Shown here: positions 36,033 to 38,575 of the stretch, one piece after another
Numbering within the stretch: the first letter of the stretch is position 1
Layout of the letters: each line of letters begins with the position of its first letter
DNA from: an uncultured Desulfosoma sp.
Lineage (GTDB): Bacteria > Desulfobacterota > Syntrophobacteria > Syntrophobacterales > DSM-9756
Assembly (NCBI GenBank): GCA_937960435.1
Contig: CALGPN010000019.1
Coordinates: forward strand, 1 to 38,575
Length of the DNA stretch: 38,575 bases
Direction: 5' to 3'
Notes under the pieces: generated by a model
Database searches by the model: none
The model's input: the letters and a program-made list of their open reading frames with translations, nothing else
Told to the model about the DNA's origin: nothing
Translations under genes and position numbers: made by a program

Positions 36033-38575
36033 AGACCCTTTGGAGGGTTTCGATGAGGTCCTGGAGACGATACGGTTTGAGAATGACGCCATGAGCTCCG
36101 AAATTTTCGGGGTTTCGAAAAATTTCGTGTGCTCCATCCCCGCTGGCCACGATGACCGGAATTTCCGGATGGTTCGCTCGGAGGAGTTCGAGGCAGCGCC
36201 GGCCTCCCATGCCCGGCATGCTCAAGTCCAAGACAACGGCATCGATGCGGCCGTTCTGCCGAGCCAAGAGACCCAGAGCTTCTTCACCCGAGGAGGCCGT
36301 GCGCACGGTGTAGCCTTCCGTTTCAAGAAAACCTTTAAGCATTTCCAAGAGGGATTTTTCATCGTCCACGACCAGCACGCCCGCTCCGGCGCGAGCAGTC
36401 TCTCTTTTTTCGGCCGAAGGCCTTTCGCTGAGGTCGGCGGGCTGTGCCGCCCACGGTCTTACGGGAAAATCCACCTGAAACGTCGTCCCCTGACCGACCC
36501 GGCTTTCGCAGTGGATTCGCCCCTCATGGGCGTTGACAATGCCGTAGACGGTCGAAAGACCGAGCCCTGTCCCCTTCCCAATTTCCTTTGTCGTGAAGAA
36601 CGGATCGAAGATCCGTTCCCGAATCTCTTCCGGAATGCCCGAACCCGTATCGGACACTTCCAGGCGGATCCATTGCCGGCCCTCTTCGTCGATATGGGTT
36701 GTCGTCCGCACACGGATGACGCCCGACCTGTCCGGCCCGATGGCATCTCTGGCGTTCGCCGTCAGATTGATGACTACCTGTTCGATCTGAAGCCGATCGG
36801 CGACAAGCACGGGCAGATTGGACGCCAGGTCTTTCTGGATTTCAATCATTCGAGGGATGCTCTTTTTCAAAAGATCCAAAGTGCCATCCACAACCTGGTT
36901 GAAGTCCAAGGGTTCCAAGGATGGTTCCGCCTGCCGAGCGAAAGAAAGGAGCCTTTGGACCAAATCCCGAGCCCTAAAAGAAGCCTCTTGAACCCGGGTC
37001 AGCCACCGGCTTCGTGGGTCCTGGGCATCGGTCTTGTTTAGGGCCATTTCCAAATATCCGGACATGGCCTGAAGGAGGTTGTTGAATTCATGGGCGATTC
37101 CACTGGCCAGCGTCCCCAGGGATTCCATTTTCTGAGTGTGCATGAGCATGCGTTCAAGCGAGCGGCTGCGCTCCAGTGCCGCCGCCTTTTCGCTAATATC
37201 CCGGGCAAGAACCCGAAAACCGACGATCCGCCCGTCTTCAGATCGGCGGACCCCTGCGGAAATTTCTACGACCTTGCGGCGTCCCGCAGCATCGTGAATG
37301 ACGAAATCTTGGAGGCCTTGAGAACTTCCGGTGGCGTAGATTTCCGAAAAAAATGCCCGCATCCTGTCGGCAGTGGCCTCATCGGTAAAGTCCCGATAAG
37401 TAAGGTTTTGTATCTCGCTCCACGAACAGCTTAAAAGTTTCAACAGCGCGGGATTGCAGAAAGTCACGCGGCCTGCAGGATCCAATTCCGTATAAGCTTC
37501 TTCCATGGTTTCCATGATTTCTCGATATTTGCGCTCGCTTTCCTCCAGAAGCCTTTGCGCTTCATACTCCGTGCCGGCGTCTCGGAGAACCAGAACGATT
37601 CCTTGAAGCCGACCGGTTTCGTCTCGGACGGGCGCTGTGCTGAGGGTCACAACGACTTGGGAACCGTCCGGGGCATGGAGGATGGCATAGCCCGGAAATT
37701 TTTCGGCGGTACCGGCGGTGAGCACACGGTGGGGGAGGTTTTCTAATTCTTTTTCCGTCTTTGCGTCAACGAGATCCAAGATCCGCCAAACCGGGCGGCC
37801 CAGAGCCTGTGTGTGGAACCAACCGGTAATGCGCTCCGCTTCGGCGTTCATGCGCACGATCCGGCCTAGGGCGTCCGTAAGGATAACGCCCTCGCCGATG
37901 GATTCCAGGATGCGGTGCAGCTCCCGACCCCGGGCCATGAGGACGGCTTCGCGTTCCAGAACGGCTCGAGAGGTGCGGTCCAGTTCTTGCGCAAAAAGGG
38001 CCAACTCCGAAAAAGGCGCCTCTTTGGCTAGTGGTTCCAAGTCTATAACACCCCTTTTGCGGGCTAAAACTTCCAAAGCGTTCGTCATGCGGGTGACGGG
38101 GCGGACGACCAGTTGATCCAGCCGCTGGCGAAAAGCCACCAGCAGGAAGAAAAGCAAGCAAAACGCGGAAGCCGCCGTGATGACGCCCCAAAAAAGGGAG
38201 GGGACAACGGTGTTGCGGACGGGTTTCGCCACCAGAAGAACCCAATCCCATGGAGCGACGCGCCACGTGTAGGCCAAGACAAGTTGCCCATGGAGCGTTC
38301 CGAAGAGAGCTTCCGGTTGGCTATAGGTGAGCGCTTTTTTCACCAGAGGTTCGTGAGAGAGGTTTTCCTGAGACCGCATCATGTGCGCATCGGGATGATA
38401 AATAACGTTGCCGTAACGGTCCAGGAGAATCGCGACATTTTCAGGAGTCGTTTGAGAAAAATCGTTGATGAGCTTCTCGAGGGACTCCAGATTTAACTCC
38501 CCTACGGCGGCCGAACGATCGCCCCGCACCATCAAGGCCACCGTCAGCGTGTTCAGCCGACCGCTGAAATACGGG
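35986..38575 (-). CDS. Hybrid PAS sensor histidine kinase with C-terminal receiver (5' end beyond window)
   Basis: The reading frame stays open to the right edge, so the N-terminus is missing. Counting from the first in-frame GTG in the window (38541): an extracytoplasmic Cache-like sensor end (to about 110), one membrane helix at 112-137, HAMP (about 138-195), two PAS domains (about 207-325 and 335-455), a HisKA with His484 in [11 protein letters not shown], a HATPase with N-box [10 protein letters not shown] and G-box DTGSGIPEE and [15 protein letters not shown], and a receiver domain with Asp772 in [12 protein letters not shown] and the Lys in ILKPY. The HEFNN type kinase is common in deltaproteobacteria. 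The ligand and phosphotransfer partner are unknown. Confidence 0.92.
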   Translation of the reverse strand, partial: PYFSGRLNTLTVALMVRGDRSAAVGELNLESLEKLINDFSQTTPENVAILLDRYGNVIYHPDAHMMRSQENLSHEPLVKKALTYSQPEALFGTLHGQLVLAYTWRVAPWDWVLLVAKPVRNTVVPSLFWGVITAASAFCLLFFLLVAFRQRLDQLVVRPVTRMTNALEVLARKRGVIDLEPLAKEAPFSELALFAQELDRTSRAVLEREAVLMARGRELHRILESIGEGVILTDALGRIVRMNAEAERITGWFHTQALGRPVWRILDLVDAKTEKELENLPHRVLTAGTAEKFPGYAILHAPDGSQVVVTLSTAPVRDETGRLQGIVLVLRDAGTEYEAQRLLEESERKYREIMETMEEAYTELDPAGRVTFCNPALLKLLSCSWSEIQNLTYRDFTDEATADRMRAFFSEIYATGSSQGLQDFVIHDAAGRRKVVEISAGVRRSEDGRIVGFRVLARDISEKAAALERSRSLERMLMHTQKMESLGTLASGIAHEFNNLLQAMSGYLEMALNKTDAQDPRSRWLTRVQEASFRARDLVQRLLSFARQAEPSLEPLDFNQVVDGTLDLLKKSIPRMIEIQKDLASNLPVLVADRLQIEQVVINLTANARDAIGPDRSGVIRVRTTTHIDEEGRQWIRLEVSDTGSGIPEEIRERIFDPFFTTKEIGKGTGLGLSTVYGIVNAHEGRIHCESRVGQGTTFQVDFPVRPWAAQPADLSERPSAEKRETARAGAGVLVVDDEKSLLEMLKGFLETEGYTVRTASSGEEALGLLARQNGRIDAVVLDLSMPGMGGRRCLELLRANHPEIPVIVASGDGAHEIFRNPENFGAHGVILKPYRLQDLIETLQRVFMPSDDEAVSERDEA

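Overview
The window reads as chromosomal, mostly housekeeping DNA from a GC-rich Gram-negative bacterium, most likely a deltaproteobacterium in the broad sense (Desulfobacterota, Syntrophobacter/Desulfacinum-like). This is an inference from: lysine made by the LL-diaminopimelate aminotransferase route (DapL), a DUF4124-SLT transglycosylase, a TPR lipoprotein beside a LolB-like lipoprotein, an EF-G paralogue of the FusA2 type, an efp-epmA pair, and a PqqD-like/MEMO fusion. No phage, insertion sequence, CRISPR array or plasmid gene was recognised.

Layout. Positions 320-18179 form one leftward block of 19 protein genes ending in tRNA-Cys and a rho-independent terminator. In transcription order: xerC, hslV, hslU, argB, argD, argF, a 127-base gap with a candidate promoter, argG, argH, an FN3-type lipoprotein, lysA, dapF, dapA, dapB, dapL, folK, a small membrane protein with a YHS-like cysteine motif, a fructose-6-phosphate aldolase/transaldolase-like gene, a lytic transglycosylase and pgsA. 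Most junctions are 4-base ATGA overlaps or gaps below 60 bases. The block makes arginine from N-acetylglutamate (argB, D, F, G, H; argC and the argA/argJ steps are absent here) and lysine from aspartate semialdehyde (dapA, B, L, F, lysA; asd is absent, lysC lies 13 kb further on).

Positions 18525-21870 run rightward: an EF-G-like GTPase, a terminator, a conserved helical-repeat protein of unknown function and a MoaB/MogA protein. Positions 21961-25429 run leftward: TPR lipoprotein, LolB-like lipoprotein, Mut7-C RNase-domain protein and a small coiled-coil protein. A rightward MEMO-family gene follows, then a leftward efp-epmA operon diverging from an MBL-fold hydrolase, then leftward lysC-cobO. 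lysC carries an internal, strongly Shine-Dalgarno-preceded start for a separate regulatory subunit.

Positions 31165-34527 are a compact N-degron module (clpS, clpA, aat). The clpS-aroC intergenic region carries a cluster of REP-like palindromes. aroC runs rightward and its 3' end overlaps by 47 bases the 3' end of a convergent hybrid histidine kinase whose 5' end lies beyond the window.

No wholly new multi-gene system was evident. The best leads are the 16-residue N-terminal extension of HslV, the internal lysC start, the EF-G paralogue with altered GTPase motifs, the Mut7-C/coiled-coil pair and the nested palindromic repeats. All family assignments are from reading the translations; no database search was run.
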